From NCBI GenBank assembly GCA_963698645.1, contig CAVORP010000009.1, forward strand, positions 744,001 through 808,000: a stretch of 64,000 bases of DNA. The letters are read 5' to 3'. The stretch's first letter is position 1. Every line of letters begins with the position of its first letter. Under the pieces are notes generated by a model that did no database searches, was not told the DNA's origin, and saw only the letters and a program-made list of their open reading frames with translations. This DNA comes from Ovoidimarina sp963698645. GTDB lineage: Bacteria > Pseudomonadota > Alphaproteobacteria > Rhodobacterales > Rhodobacteraceae. The position numbers and the translations under genes are program-made. This document shows, piece after piece, positions 8,752 through 16,630 of this stretch.

Positions 8752-10472
8752 ACCCCAACCCCGCCAGGCTCTTCTTGATCTCGACTCTCAAGCTTGGCGC
8801 TCTCTGCAAACTGCTCTGCCAATTGCGCAGTCAGGCGTGTCATCTTGTCGGCGAAGGCTTCGCTGTCTTCTTCTTGCACTTCAGCGCCCACGTAGCGTCC
8901 CGGGGTCAGCACGTGTTCGTGCTTGCGGATGTCGGCTAGCGACGCCGAGCAGCAGTAGCCAGGTACGTCCTCGTAGCCACTGCCCATCTGCCAAGCGTGG
9001 AACGTGGCAGCCACTTTCTTGATGTCGTCCATCGTGAAATCGCGAAGCACGCGGTCTTTCATGTAGCCGAGTTGGCGGGCGTCGATGAACAGGAACTGTC
9101 CGCGCCGGTCGCGCTTCGACTTGTTCAGTGCCAGGCCGTTGCGCTTGTCGCGGGTCAGGAACCAGATGCAGGCCGGAATTTGCGTGTTGGTGAAGAGTTG
9201 GCCGGGCAGCGCCACCATGCACTCCACGTAGTCGTCCTCGATCAGCTTCTTGCGGATTTCACCTTCGTTGTTGGTGTTGCTGCTCATCGAACCATTGGAC
9301 AGCAGCAGCGCCATGCTGCCGGCCGGGGCCAGGTGATAGAGCATGTGTTGCAGCCAGGCGAAGTTGGCATTGCCTTGCGGCGGCGTGCCAGCAATCCAGC
9401 GCGGGTCGTTGGAAAGCTTCTCGCTCCACCACTCCTTCATGTTGAAGGGTGGATTCGCCATCACGAAATCGGCGCGCAGATCCGGATGCAGGTCGTTCAA
9501 CAGCGTGTCACCCGGCGCACCACCGAAGTTGAAGTCGATGCCACGGATTGCCATGTTCATCGCGGCCAAGCGCCAGGTCGTGGGATTGCTCTCCTGGCCA
9601 TACACGCTGATCTGGCCGGTCTTGCCGTTGGCAACTTTGCCACCGTGCTGCTCGATGAATTCCTCGCTCTGCACAAAGAAGCCACCCGAGCCCATCGCCG
9701 GGTCATACACGCGGCCCTTGAAGGGCTGCAGCATCTCGACGATGAGGGTGACGATGCTCTTGGGCGTGTAGTACTGGCCGCCCTTCTTGCCTTCGGCAAG
9801 GGCGAACTGGCCGAGGAAGTACTCGTAAACATGACCGAGGATGTCTTTGCTCTTGAGACCAAGAGGCTGTTCGTTGAAATCCTTGCGATTGAAGTCCGTG
9901 TCGGAGAAGTGTGCGATCAGGTCAGCGAGCTTGTGCGATTCGATCTGAGTTCGGGCGAAATCCTTGTTGAGCACGTTCTTCAGCTTCTTCTCGTTCTCGC
10001 GCTCGATCGCCTCCATCGCATTGTCGATCAGCCAACCGACGCTGCGCATCTTCTCAGGCACCCTTTCTAGTTGGCCGGAGTCTTTGTTGCGCTGTTGAAT
10101 CTCCCAAGGCAGGCTCGAGCCGGGCGGTAGCTGCGCGCAGTCGCGCAAGGTTTGCCAGCGCGCTTCCAGCGGCACCCAAAAGACGTTCTTCTCGGTGTAG
10201 TAGTCGCGCGACTCTAGTTCGGCGGCCAGCGCTCGCTCGTAATCGCTGCCGAAGTCAGCGGGATTGAGGTGGTAATCGTGCTTCGGGTTGCTGAACTGCT
10301 CACGTAGTTCGCGTTGGCGTTCTTCAAAGGCATCGGAGACGTACTTCAGGAAGATCAAGCCCAGCACCACGTGCTTGTAGACGGCGGCATCGAGGTTGGA
10401 GCGCAGCTTGTCGGCGGCGGTCCAGAGCTTCCTTTCGAGTTCGTTGAAAAACTGTTGTTCGATGGGCTTCAT
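8741..10472 (-). CDS. hsdM: Type I restriction-modification methyltransferase subunit (one frame change near the end)
   Basis: N6-adenine methyltransferase subunit, about 576 residues. The N-terminal helical domain (NELERKLWTAADKLRSNLDA) is followed by the methylase core with SAM motif I (DPAMGSGGFF) and catalytic motif IV (NPPFNMKEWW). The long frame runs on to 8697, but its last 25 residues are unlike the family. Removing one base near 8781-8786 restores the usual tail ESEIKKSLAGLGYAI and places the stop at 8743-8741, inside the hsdS start region, the overlap expected for hsdM-hsdS. I use that end. It is the first gene of the island; 203 bases without a recognisable gene separate it from truD. 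Confidence 0.93.
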
Positions 10473-10675
10473 GGCACTCGTTCAGTTGAGCTAGAAAGGG
10501 CGGGCCTAACCGCCAATCATGCCGAAACCGCCGGTAACCCAGCGAAATTTGGTCACGAATCGAAGACCACCATCTTGCGCGGCTCGCCCATACGGATCAA
10601 GCAAAACTACTCTGAGCTGCAGTGAAGGCAGTGCACGGAGCGACCCCAAACCCCAACCGATCAACCCTCAGCCGG

Positions 10676-11684
10676 CTAACCCCAATCAACAAGCTCACGC
10701 AACACCGTCGTTGCATAAGCACCCGCCGGAAGCGTGAAGCGTGCAATCAGGTTGCTCTCTTCCCATTCGCACGCGAAATCTTTGGCGATGAGGCGCAGAG
10801 ACCGGCGTTCCTGGTCCATGCCGGCGTCGATGAGGCCAGCGCAGAGTTCGGGGAACTGTTCGAAGACCGCGGACTCGAGGGCGCGCACGACCTCGGTGCT
10901 GCGCAGTTCACCGCGACCGAACATCGGGCCGGTCGGATGAATGTCGCTGCGCGCGACGCGTTCACGCAATTCGTCGCTGAGCGGCTCGGGACCAAAGATC
11001 GCGGAGCGTCCGTCGAGTTGGAACACATCGCCGTCCAGTGCGCGCTGCCAGCTGCCATCGGCGACCCGCGCGGCGAGCACCGCGTTGAAGATCTCGGAGC
11101 GCGCGGCACTGAGCAGGATCGAGCGCTCGGCGCGCTCGACGCGCTTGCCGGCGAACATCGCCAGCGCTTTGTCGACATTGCCGCCGCCGCGTCCGAAACG
11201 TTGTTCACCGAAATAGTTGGGCACGCCCTGGGCTGCAATCGCGGCGATGCGCTGCGACCGCGAGATCGCGGTCACCGGTGACTTCGCGCAGTCGGATCAC
11301 GAACGCATTGCCGCGCAGCGCGCCGCGCTGGACCTTGCGCGCATGGCGTTGCGCGGAGAGCACGCTCACACCCTCGATCGCACACTGCGCCCAGTCCGCC
11401 TCCCTGCCCTTCTTCGCCAGCACCGAGAACGACTGGCGCGTGACCGCGTGACGGTCCTTCATGCCGGCATAGCCGACATCGCGTTCGCCGACGCCGGCAA
11501 AAGCCGCGAGCTGCTTGGCGACAAAGCCGGTGTTCGCGCCACGTTTTTCGATGTGCACGAGCCAGTGTTCGCCGCTGCCGCTGGCCTCGAAGCCGAGTTG
11601 CTCGTCGACGAAGAAGTCCGCGATCTCGGCACGCAGGCGACCGCGCAGCGGCGCACCGCCGTGTGCAAACGGCAATTCGCTCAT
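10676..11684 (-). CDS. truD: tRNA pseudouridine(13) synthase (one frame change)
   Basis: Modifies U13 of tRNA-Glu. It starts at ATG 11684 (MSELPFAHGG), overlapping the ispF stop by ATGA. The catalytic motif GYAGMKDRHAVTRQ carries the active-site aspartate. Downstream are GNAFVIRLREVTGD and GVPNYFGEQRFGR, a second TruD hallmark. A single-base change near 11255-11270 splits the frame; the two halves join seamlessly and give about 336 residues, the usual length. Because the gene is a conserved housekeeping gene with both halves intact, I regard the change as a probable sequence error. Confidence 0.93.
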
Positions 11685-12167
11685 CGCAAGATCCGGTCGA
11701 TCAGGACCACGGCCTCCGCAGCCAGGCCCTCGCCGCGGCCGACGAAGCCGAGTTTTTCGGTCGTGGTCGCCTTGACCGAAATGCGCTCGATTTCGCTGCC
11801 GAGTTCCTGCGCGATCGGCGGCGCGCATGGCCTCGCGATGCGGACCGATCCGCGGGGCTTCGGCGAGCACGGTGATATCGGCATTGCTGACATGCCAGCC
11901 CCGCTCGGCCAGCAAGACCGCACAGTGGCGCACGAAGACGCGGCTGTCGCAGTCCTTCCAGCGCGCGTCGGTCGGCGGGAAATGCTGGCCGATGTCGCCA
12001 AGCGCGAGTGCACCCAGCAATGCGTCGCAGAGCGCGTGCAGGACCACGTCGCCATCGGAGTGGGCATCGATGCCGCGCTCATGCGCGATGCGCACGCCAC
12101 CGAGCATCACATGGTCGCCATCGCGAAAGGCGTGGACGTCGTAGCCGTGACCGATGCGATGACTCAT
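11681..12167 (-). CDS. ispF: 2-C-methyl-D-erythritol 2,4-cyclodiphosphate synthase (one frame change)
   Basis: Fifth enzyme of the MEP isoprenoid pathway. It starts at ATG 12167 (MSHRIGHGYDVHAF), overlapping the ispD stop by ATGA. The zinc-binding GYDVHAF and the substrate loop AHSDGDVVLHAL are present, as are IGQHFPPTDARWK and the C-terminal ERISVKATTTEKLGFVGRGE. A one-base insertion near 11820 shifts the frame; corrected length is 162 residues. It lies between ispD and truD in the usual order and is probably functional. Confidence 0.94.
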
Positions 12168-12859
12168 GCCGGCGAAGTCAGGATGAATTCGGCGAGCGCC
12201 AGGTCGTGCAGCGTCGTCACCTTGATGTTGTCGTCGGCACCGACCACCAGCAGTGGTCGGCCGCCGCTGCGCTCGATCGCCGATGCCTCGTCGGTGATCG
12301 CGACCGCCGCGTTGCCTTCGGCGATGGCCGCACGCAATGCGCCACGCAGCCGCCCGAAGCGGAACAGCTGCGGCGTCAGCGCGCGCCACAACTCGCTGCG
12401 CGGCACGCTTGCTTCGATGCGGCCACCGGCAGCACCGCGCTTCACCGTGTCGCGCATTGGCGCGGCCAGGATGGCGCCGTCGTCATGACGCGTACCCTGT
12501 TCGATCAGCGCGTCGATGTCGCCATGGCGGATGCACGGACGCGCGGCGTCGTGCACCAGCACCCAGTCGGAATCGGCCACGGTGCCGGCGAGCGCGTCGA
12601 GCGCGGCGAGCACCGACTGCGCGCGCTCCTCGCCACCGATGCAGGTGCGCACCGGCTTGCCCTCGAGTTCCTCGATGCCTGGCCAGTGCGGATCGTCCTT
12701 GGCCAGCGCCACCATCAGACCAGCGACGCGCGGGTGCGCGGCGAGGCGATCGAGCGTGCGCACGATCATCGGCTCCGAGACCAGCGGCGCGTACTGCTTC
12801 GGCAGGGCCGAGCCGAAGCGCTGTCCGCTTCCCGCGGCGGGCACCACACACCAGATCAT
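12164..12859 (-). CDS. ispD: 2-C-methyl-D-erythritol 4-phosphate cytidylyltransferase
   Basis: Third MEP-pathway enzyme; joins CTP to MEP in the cytoplasm. Intact, 231 residues. The N-terminal nucleotide loop VPAAGSGQRFGSALPKQY, the VLVHDAARP motif and the C-terminal IKVTTLHDLALAE are all standard. It overlaps ftsB upstream and ispF downstream by four bases each, so the ftsB-ispD-ispF-truD run is a tightly coupled operon. Confidence 0.97.
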   Translation of the reverse strand: MIWCVVPAAGSGQRFGSALPKQYAPLVSEPMIVRTLDRLAAHPRVAGLMVALAKDDPHWPGIEELEGKPVRTCIGGEERAQSVLAALDALAGTVADSDWVLVHDAARPCIRHGDIDALIEQGTRHDDGAILAAPMRDTVKRGAAGGRIEASVPRSELWRALTPQLFRFGRLRGALRAAIAEGNAAVAITDEASAIERSGGRPLLVVGADDNIKVTTLHDLALAEFILTSPA

Positions 12860-13173
12860 TCGCTCTCCTTGGCCGGTGTTTCCGGCTCGACCACCTGGTA
12901 GAACACTTCACCCGGCTTGATCATGCCGAGCTCGCTGCGCGCGCGCTCTTCGATCGCTTCGGTGCCGGACTTCAGATCTTCCACTTCCGCCGCCAGCGCT
13001 TCGTTGCGCTTGCGCAGCTCGGCATTTTCGCGCCGCTGGGTGGCAACGCGCTCATGCAGATGCTGCACCTCGGGCCGCCCTCCCTGCCCAAACCACAGCT
13101 TGGCCTGCAGGCCGATCAGCAACGCGATCAACCCGAGCATCAGCCAGCGATACGGATGGCGCAGCTTCACCAA
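12856..13173 (-). CDS. ftsB: Cell division protein FtsB
   Basis: Single-pass divisome protein, 105 residues. One membrane helix (about 9-24, WLMLGLIALLIGLQAKLWF) is followed by the WFGQGG segment and a coiled coil (about 35-75) that pairs with FtsL and FtsQ in the periplasm, ending in the family motif EERARSELGMIKPGEVFYQ. The gene sits six bases after eno and overlaps ispD by ATGA, the classical gammaproteobacterial eno-ftsB-ispD arrangement. Confidence 0.96.
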   Translation of the reverse strand: MVKLRHPYRWLMLGLIALLIGLQAKLWFGQGGRPEVQHLHERVATQRRENAELRKRNEALAAEVEDLKSGTEAIEERARSELGMIKPGEVFYQVVEPETPAKESE

Positions 13174-13179
13174 TGTCGA

Positions 13180-14472
13180 TTACTGGAACGCCGGCAGGCT
13201 GATGAAGGCAGCACGACCGGCGTAGCGCGCCTTTGCGCCGAGCGCTTCCTCGATGCGCAACAGCTGGTTGTATTTGGCGACACGGTCGCTGCGGCACAGC
13301 GAACCGGTCTTGATCTGGGTGGCAGTGGTGGCGACCGACAGATCGGCGATGGTGGTGTCCTCGGTCTCGCCGGAACGATGCGAGATGATCGCGGCGTAGC
13401 GATTCGCCTGGGCCAGCGCGATCGCGTCCATGGTTTCGCTGAGTGTCCCGATCTGGTTGACCTTGATCAGGATGGCGTTGCCGATGCCCTTGTCGATGCC
13501 CTCGCGCAGGATCTTCGGGTTGGTCACGAACAGATCATCGCCGACCAGCTGCACGGTCTTGCCGAGGCGCTCGGTCTGCAGCTTCCAGCCGTCCCAGTCG
13601 CCCTCGGCCATGCCGTCCTCGATCGACACGATCGGGTATTTCGCGCACCACGCGGCATAGAACTCGACCATCTGCTCCGAGCTCAGCTTCTTGCCCTCGC
13701 CGGTGAGGTGGTACCTGCCGTCGTCCTTGCAGAACTCGGACGCGGCGGCATCGAGCGCCAGCCACACGTCTTCGCCGGCCTTGTAGCCGGCCTTGGCCAC
13801 TGCTTCCAGGATGGTCTCGATCGCTTCCTCGTTCGAGCGCAGGTCGGGTGCGAAGCCGCCTTCGTCACCGACGGCAGTGGCGAGACCGCGTCCCTTCAAC
13901 ACCGACTTCAGCGCATGGAAGATCTCGGTGCCGCAGCGCAGCGCTTCCGAGAAACTGCCGATGCCGGCGGGCATGACCATGAACTCCTGCAGGTCGACGT
14001 TGTTGTCGGCATGCGCACCGCCGTTGATGATGTTCATCATCGGCACCGGCAACACCGCTTCGCGATCACCGGCGAGGTGACACCACAGTGGCAGACCCTT
14101 GGCCGCGGCGACCGCGTGCGCATTCGCCAGCGACACCGCGAGCAGCGCATTGGCGCCGAGCCGCCCCTTGTTTTCACTGCCGTCGAGCGCGATCAACACA
14201 TCGTCGAGCCCGCGCTGGTCGCTGCCATCGCGGCCGACAACTGCGGCGCCGATGACGTTGTTCACGTTCGCAACCGCCTTGCGCACGCCCTTGCCGAGGT
14301 AGCGCGTCTTGTCGCCGTCGCGCAGTTCCACCGCCTCGCGTGATCCGGTCGAGGCACCGCTCGGCACCGCGGCGCGGCCGATCGCTCCGGATTCCAGCGT
14401 TACTTCCGCTTCAAGGGTCGGGTTGCCGCGCGAATCAAGGATTTCGCGCGCATGCACATGACGAATCTTCAT
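13180..14472 (-). CDS. eno: Enolase (phosphopyruvate hydratase)
   Basis: Glycolytic 2-phosphoglycerate dehydratase and, in many gammaproteobacteria, an RNA-degradosome partner. Intact, 430 residues from ATG 14472 (MKIRHVHAREILDSRGNPT), preceded by a GAGG ribosome site. Active-site elements visible are SGASTGSREAVELRDGD, NIINGGAHADNNVDLQEFM, the metal-binding SIEDGMAEGDWDGW and LVGDDLFVTN, and the signature ILIKVNQIGTLSET. The frame extends further upstream but the extra residues are not family-like. Confidence 0.98.
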   Translation of the reverse strand: MKIRHVHAREILDSRGNPTLEAEVTLESGAIGRAAVPSGASTGSREAVELRDGDKTRYLGKGVRKAVANVNNVIGAAVVGRDGSDQRGLDDVLIALDGSENKGRLGANALLAVSLANAHAVAAAKGLPLWCHLAGDREAVLPVPMMNIINGGAHADNNVDLQEFMVMPAGIGSFSEALRCGTEIFHALKSVLKGRGLATAVGDEGGFAPDLRSNEEAIETILEAVAKAGYKAGEDVWLALDAAASEFCKDDGRYHLTGEGKKLSSEQMVEFYAAWCAKYPIVSIEDGMAEGDWDGWKLQTERLGKTVQLVGDDLFVTNPKILREGIDKGIGNAILIKVNQIGTLSETMDAIALAQANRYAAIISHRSGETEDTTIADLSVATTATQIKTGSLCRSDRVAKYNQLLRIEEALGAKARYAGRAAFISLPAFQ

Positions 14473-14548
14473 CGGGTCCACGGCCTCAAAAAAGGGCGCG
14501 TAGCGTAGCAGGGATACCCCTGCCCTCATGCCGGAGCCCCGGCGGTTC

Positions 14549-14725
14549 TCAGGCGTTTGCGGCCCGGAAACCGCGCCGCAGCAGGGCGCTGGCGAAGGGA
14601 ACCAGCAGCAACCACAACGGCGCCGGGCCGATCGGCGTGGGCGTGGACAGCAATTCCGGCGCGCACAACATCAGCGACAGACCGCAGGCGGCCCAGACGC
14701 AATAGGGGCAAATCGACTTGGACAT
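14549..14725 (-). CDS. Small membrane protein of 58 residues (unknown function)
   Basis: A short gene easily missed by length cut-offs. It starts with ATG 14725, preceded by a strong GAGGAG ribosome site about eight bases upstream, and ends with TGA at 14549. The product begins MSKSICPYCVWAACG, continues with a hydrophobic stretch (LSLMLCAPELL) and a second one (PLWLLLVPFASALL), and ends RRGFRAANA. The N-terminal C-x2-C plus a third cysteine could bind metal or carry a disulfide. It lies between eno and the WYL regulator on the same strand. The good ribosome site and membrane character support a real gene; no function is recognised. Confidence 0.62.
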   Translation of the reverse strand: MSKSICPYCVWAACGLSLMLCAPELLSTPTPIGPAPLWLLLVPFASALLRRGFRAANA

Positions 14726-14787
14726 GACGGACTCCTCGACAAGTGCGCGCAGCCTTGCCGAGGCCGGTCTCGCCGGCTGAGACGCGC

Positions 14788-15768
14788 TCAGCCGGCGCTG
14801 GCGTCGTAGTTCGACAACGCCAGTTGCAACTGGATGCGGGCTTCTTCGCGCAGCGGGATCGGGGCGACGATTTCCGCGTCCGGCCCATAGCGCAACACAT
14901 CCATCAACAGCTCGCGCGCGTTCGAATACGGCACCCGCAGTTCGTAGCGGCCGTCGTCGAGAAAATGGCCTTCCTGCTTGGAATGCCAGCGCTCGTCGGC
15001 AACCCAGCGCGCAGCGCGCGGCGAAAAGCGGATCGTCGCCCAGGCCTTGGGCGCGCCCGAGAAGATGCCGTAGCTCGAGGCCAGGTGCCCGTCGAGTTCG
15101 GATTCCAAAACATCGTCGGCGCGCGCATCCAGCACCCCGGCATCGCGCACGCGGTCGAGCGCGAAACTGCGCAGTGCCTCGCGTTCGTGATCGAAGGCGT
15201 CGAGATACCAGTTCTCACGGTAATGCGTGAGTCGCTGCGGCGAGACCAGGCGTTCGGTCACCGCGTTGGTCGAACGCGCGCGGTAATTGAACTTCAGTTT
15301 GCGCCGCTCCAGCACACCGCTGGCAACACGGCGAAACACGATTTCGTCGATGACCCGTGACAAGGCGCGCGTGACCCGGATGCGTTCGAGCGGCCAGCGC
15401 TTGCCCTGCGACTGGTCGGACAGCAGTTTGTCGATGCGCGCCTTGAGTGGCGCCAGCGCTCCCGACAACACCTCGCCACCGCTGCGCGCAATCAGCTGGT
15501 GCATCGCCAGCAGCGACTCGAGTTCGGCGCTCGACAACCACAGTCCCGGCAACTCGAAGGTCTCGGCATCGGCACCGGCATAGAAGATCGCCGCCTGGTC
15601 GCGATCCGACTCGATCGGCGCCCCGAGCGCGTCGCGCAGAAAGGCGATGTCGCGATACAACGTGGCGCGCGAGCACTCGAGTTCGTCGTAAAGCCGGCTC
15701 AGTGCGACCGGATAACGCGAGGTCTTGAGCATGCGGTGCAGCTTGAGCGTGCGTTCGTAGCGGTCCAT
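14788..15768 (-). CDS. WYL-domain transcriptional regulator (YafY/DeoR-like)
   Basis: A 326-residue one-component regulator. Residues 1-60 hold a winged helix-turn-helix (LSRLYDELECSRATLYRDIAFL). Residues about 145-230 hold the WYL ligand-sensing domain with its hallmark HYRENWYLDAFDHE. A C-terminal WCX-like extension (about 240-320) follows. Proteins of this kind bind nucleic-acid or nucleotide ligands and control DNA-damage or defence genes. The start at 15768 leaves a 76-base divergent region facing the next gene. The target is unknown. Confidence 0.88.
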   Translation of the reverse strand: MDRYERTLKLHRMLKTSRYPVALSRLYDELECSRATLYRDIAFLRDALGAPIESDRDQAAIFYAGADAETFELPGLWLSSAELESLLAMHQLIARSGGEVLSGALAPLKARIDKLLSDQSQGKRWPLERIRVTRALSRVIDEIVFRRVASGVLERRKLKFNYRARSTNAVTERLVSPQRLTHYRENWYLDAFDHEREALRSFALDRVRDAGVLDARADDVLESELDGHLASSYGIFSGAPKAWATIRFSPRAARWVADERWHSKQEGHFLDDGRYELRVPYSNARELLMDVLRYGPDAEIVAPIPLREEARIQLQLALSNYDASAG

Positions 15769-15844
15769 GTCGGCGTTCCCTGGCTGGCGCGAGGGTAACG
15801 CGGTTTAACATCGTGTAAATCCCCGAGCGCGTACAAGACCGCCC

Positions 15845-16573
15845 ATGATGCAAGGAAGCGACTGGCCCATCCCCACGGCACCACGACTGCCGGAAACCGC
15901 GCGCGAACGGCTGCAGCGTGCTGCCCCGGCGATTGCCTTCACCCTGCTGTTGCACGCGACCATGGCCTGGTGGTTGCTGCGCGCACCGACGCCGTGGCAA
16001 CGCGCCGCAACGACCGCACACGCAACGAGGCCAGCCACGTTGATCGTCGAATTCAACGAACCGGCCCCGGCGCCATCCATGCCCACGCCGGCCGAACGTA
16101 TCGACGCCGTGCCCTTCCCGACGCCGCGACCGAGCGTGGTCCGGGCAGTGCTGCAAGCGCGCACCCCTGCGACCACAGCGACGAATATCGAACCGCAACC
16201 GGCAACGGTCGACAGCACGCAGTTGTTCGGCGACATCGCTGGCGTCGCCTCCGACATCGCGGGGCAAGGCGCGCGGGCCGACGGTCGTGTTGCAGCACCG
16301 ATCTCCGGTCGCGCCGAAGCGTTCATCGACGCCGGCATCGTGTTCAAGCCGCCGCCGCCCAGCCCCGAGAGAGTCGCGATCGCGGTCATGCACAAACTGA
16401 TGAGCACGCGCGGCTCGACCAACATCACCGACTTCATGGGCATCACCGAAGGCCGCGACCCCGGCCGCGAAATCCAGCGCGCACATCACACCGACCTGCA
16501 TCTGCCACGCGGCTGCGACGATCCCGACGATCCGAATACCAGCGACGAGTGCATGGGCATTCCGAAGAAGTGA
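15845..16573 (+). CDS. Hypothetical single-pass membrane protein
   Basis: A 242-residue protein not recognised as a known family. A short cytoplasmic arginine-rich start is followed by one membrane helix (about 28-46, AIAFTLLLHATMAWWLL). The outer part is rich in proline, alanine and threonine (about 60-140), then has a more ordered stretch with EAFIDAGIVFKPPPP and VMHKLMSTRGSTNITDFMG, and an acidic tail with two cysteines (GCDDPDDPNTSDECMGIP). The layout recalls TonB-like or envelope-anchored proteins, but no TonB C-terminal domain is seen. It could share a promoter region with the divergent WYL regulator. Codon use looks like its neighbours. Confidence 0.7.
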   Translation: MMQGSDWPIPTAPRLPETARERLQRAAPAIAFTLLLHATMAWWLLRAPTPWQRAATTAHATRPATLIVEFNEPAPAPSMPTPAERIDAVPFPTPRPSVVRAVLQARTPATTATNIEPQPATVDSTQLFGDIAGVASDIAGQGARADGRVAAPISGRAEAFIDAGIVFKPPPPSPERVAIAVMHKLMSTRGSTNITDFMGITEGRDPGREIQRAHHTDLHLPRGCDDPDDPNTSDECMGIPKK

Positions 16574-16630
16574 ACACCTTGGTCGCCGCCGGCGCGCGTG
16601 TTCCAATTCGCGCATGAATGGGAAGCCGCG

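Noticed and set aside
10473..10675. Possible attachment site or small gene between hsdM and truD
   Set aside because: No direct repeat of the ffs end, no integrase and no frame with a ribosome site was found in these 203 bases.
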